Origin: Actinoplanes liguriensis
GTDB lineage: Bacteria; Actinomycetota; Actinomycetes; Mycobacteriales; Micromonosporaceae
Direction of reading: 5' to 3'
DNA length: 5,719 nucleotides
Assembly (NCBI GenBank): GCA_000715855.1
Contig: KL571404.1
Coordinates: forward strand, 5,352 to 11,070
The notes under the pieces were generated by a model. It was not told the DNA's origin, did not search any database, and worked only from the letters and a program-made list of their open reading frames with translations. The position numbers and the translations under genes were made by a program. Positions 5,428 to 5,719 of the stretch are shown piece by piece; within the stretch, counting starts at the first letter, position 1, and every line of letters starts with the position of its first letter.

Positions 5428-5577
5428 TCACGTAGCCAACAGGACTCCTTGCGGAGTAGGTCGAATCCTGCTCGACCGTACATCGCCTGCCACCGGCCCC
5501 GAGCTATGCGGCAGGGTCAGGCCAGCGGTGACAGCCGCGGCTCCGCGTTCAGGCCGATCTTGCGGTGGATGCACGCC
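5428..5577 (-). pseudogene. ISL3-family transposase, C-terminal remnant with deletions
   Basis: The minus strand encodes the conserved end of an ISL3-family DDE transposase in pieces. One frame reads AVTAGLTLPHSSGPV (5535-5491). ISL3 proteins typically continue with EGHVNRIKxLKRQMYGRAGF. Here the EGHVNRIKxLKR portion is missing, and the text resumes in the next frame as QAMYGRAGFDLLRK (from 5489). After AAG at 5450-5448 one C is lost. Restoring it gives KRVLLAT followed by TGA at 5430-5428, a perfect family C-terminus. The lesions are therefore an internal deletion of roughly 12 codons near 5490 and a one-base deletion near 5447. Upstream, VHPPQDRPERGAA (5574-5536) aligns weakly with the family region LHSFARGLxRD. 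The catalytic residues lie further upstream and are not recognisable. The element is inactive. Confidence 0.7.
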
Positions 5578-5719
5578 CTCGCATGCACGCCGGCCGGTCT
5601 TCCCCGGGGCCTAGCAGGCCCGTCGGCGTGATCGCCGACGCCGAACCCCCGCTTTCAGCCCGGACTGCGCTGGCTGACCGCTGTTGTGATCGGGTAGCCG
5701 GTCGCGGCCACCTCCGTGC
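5578..5719. other. Probable degraded insertion-sequence interior; hairpin and short repeat
   Basis: No intact frame is recognised. If the insertion sequence continues rightward, this would be decayed transposase sequence. A minus-strand stretch at 5717-5655 (TEVAATGYPITTAVSQRSPG then stop) has only a faint resemblance to the DNA-binding part of such proteins. CGTCGGCG at 5621-5628 and CGCCGACG at 5633-5640 form a perfect 8-bp hairpin with a four-base loop. ATGCACGCC occurs twice, at 5569-5577 and 5583-5591. Confidence 0.35.

Noticed and set aside
5446..5482. tRNA-like 3' half: small hairpin CTCC/GGAG followed by a T-arm-like GTAGG-TCGAAT-CCTGC
   Set aside because: The loop lacks one base, no matching 5' acceptor half exists upstream, and the same bases encode the conserved GRAGFDLLRK segment of the transposase on the other strand.
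1..5719. CRISPR array, tandem repeats or phage-type att core
   Set aside because: No regularly spaced repeats of CRISPR length and no tRNA gene were found. The only direct repeats are 9 bp and isolated.

Overview
The window is high-GC DNA with strong G/C preference at third codon positions, TANNNT-type -10 elements placed right at start codons, and actinobacterial protein styles. An actinomycete, plausibly of the Micromonosporaceae (Actinoplanes/Micromonospora-like), is the best guess. That placement is inferred from protein style, not from a marker gene. The right half (about 3.6 kb onward) has less extreme codon usage and several broken reading frames, so it looks like an accessory or decaying region.

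Layout from left to right. (1) 1-196 is a leader region with an inverted repeat and a possible leaderless -10 box. (2) 197-907 (+) is a short-chain dehydrogenase/reductase of the SDR_c7-like type. (3) 924-958 is a perfect 14-bp stem-loop between two convergent genes, probably a shared bidirectional terminator. (4) 975-3437 (-) is a large two-module MacB/FtsX-type ABC transporter permease. No ATPase gene lies beside it in the window, but two perfect inverted repeats lie just upstream of its start. (5) 3490-3970 is mostly non-coding or degenerate and holds one possible 49-codon ORF on the minus strand. (6) 3971-4594 (+) is a soluble HEAT-repeat-like protein with a good ribosome binding site. (7) 4778-5087 (-) is an unrecognised coding remnant whose likely start and body lie in different frames. 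(8) 5132-5401 (+) is a small membrane-anchored protein behind a TAGGAT -10 box. It looks like the N-terminus of a longer extracytoplasmic beta-propeller-type protein joined to a short tail. (9) From about 5415 to the window end is the remnant of an ISL3-family insertion sequence: the transposase C-terminus is readable on the minus strand but is broken by an internal deletion and a one-base loss.

The genes do not form one pathway. The SDR is a single-gene unit, the permease is the last gene of a minus-strand unit whose partner is missing, and the right half is a patchwork of a few intact accessory genes among remnants. I found no convincing new multi-gene system. The best second-look items are the datable lesions in the insertion-sequence remnant, the orphan permease with its paired palindromes, and the truncated-looking leaderless gene next to the insertion-sequence end.
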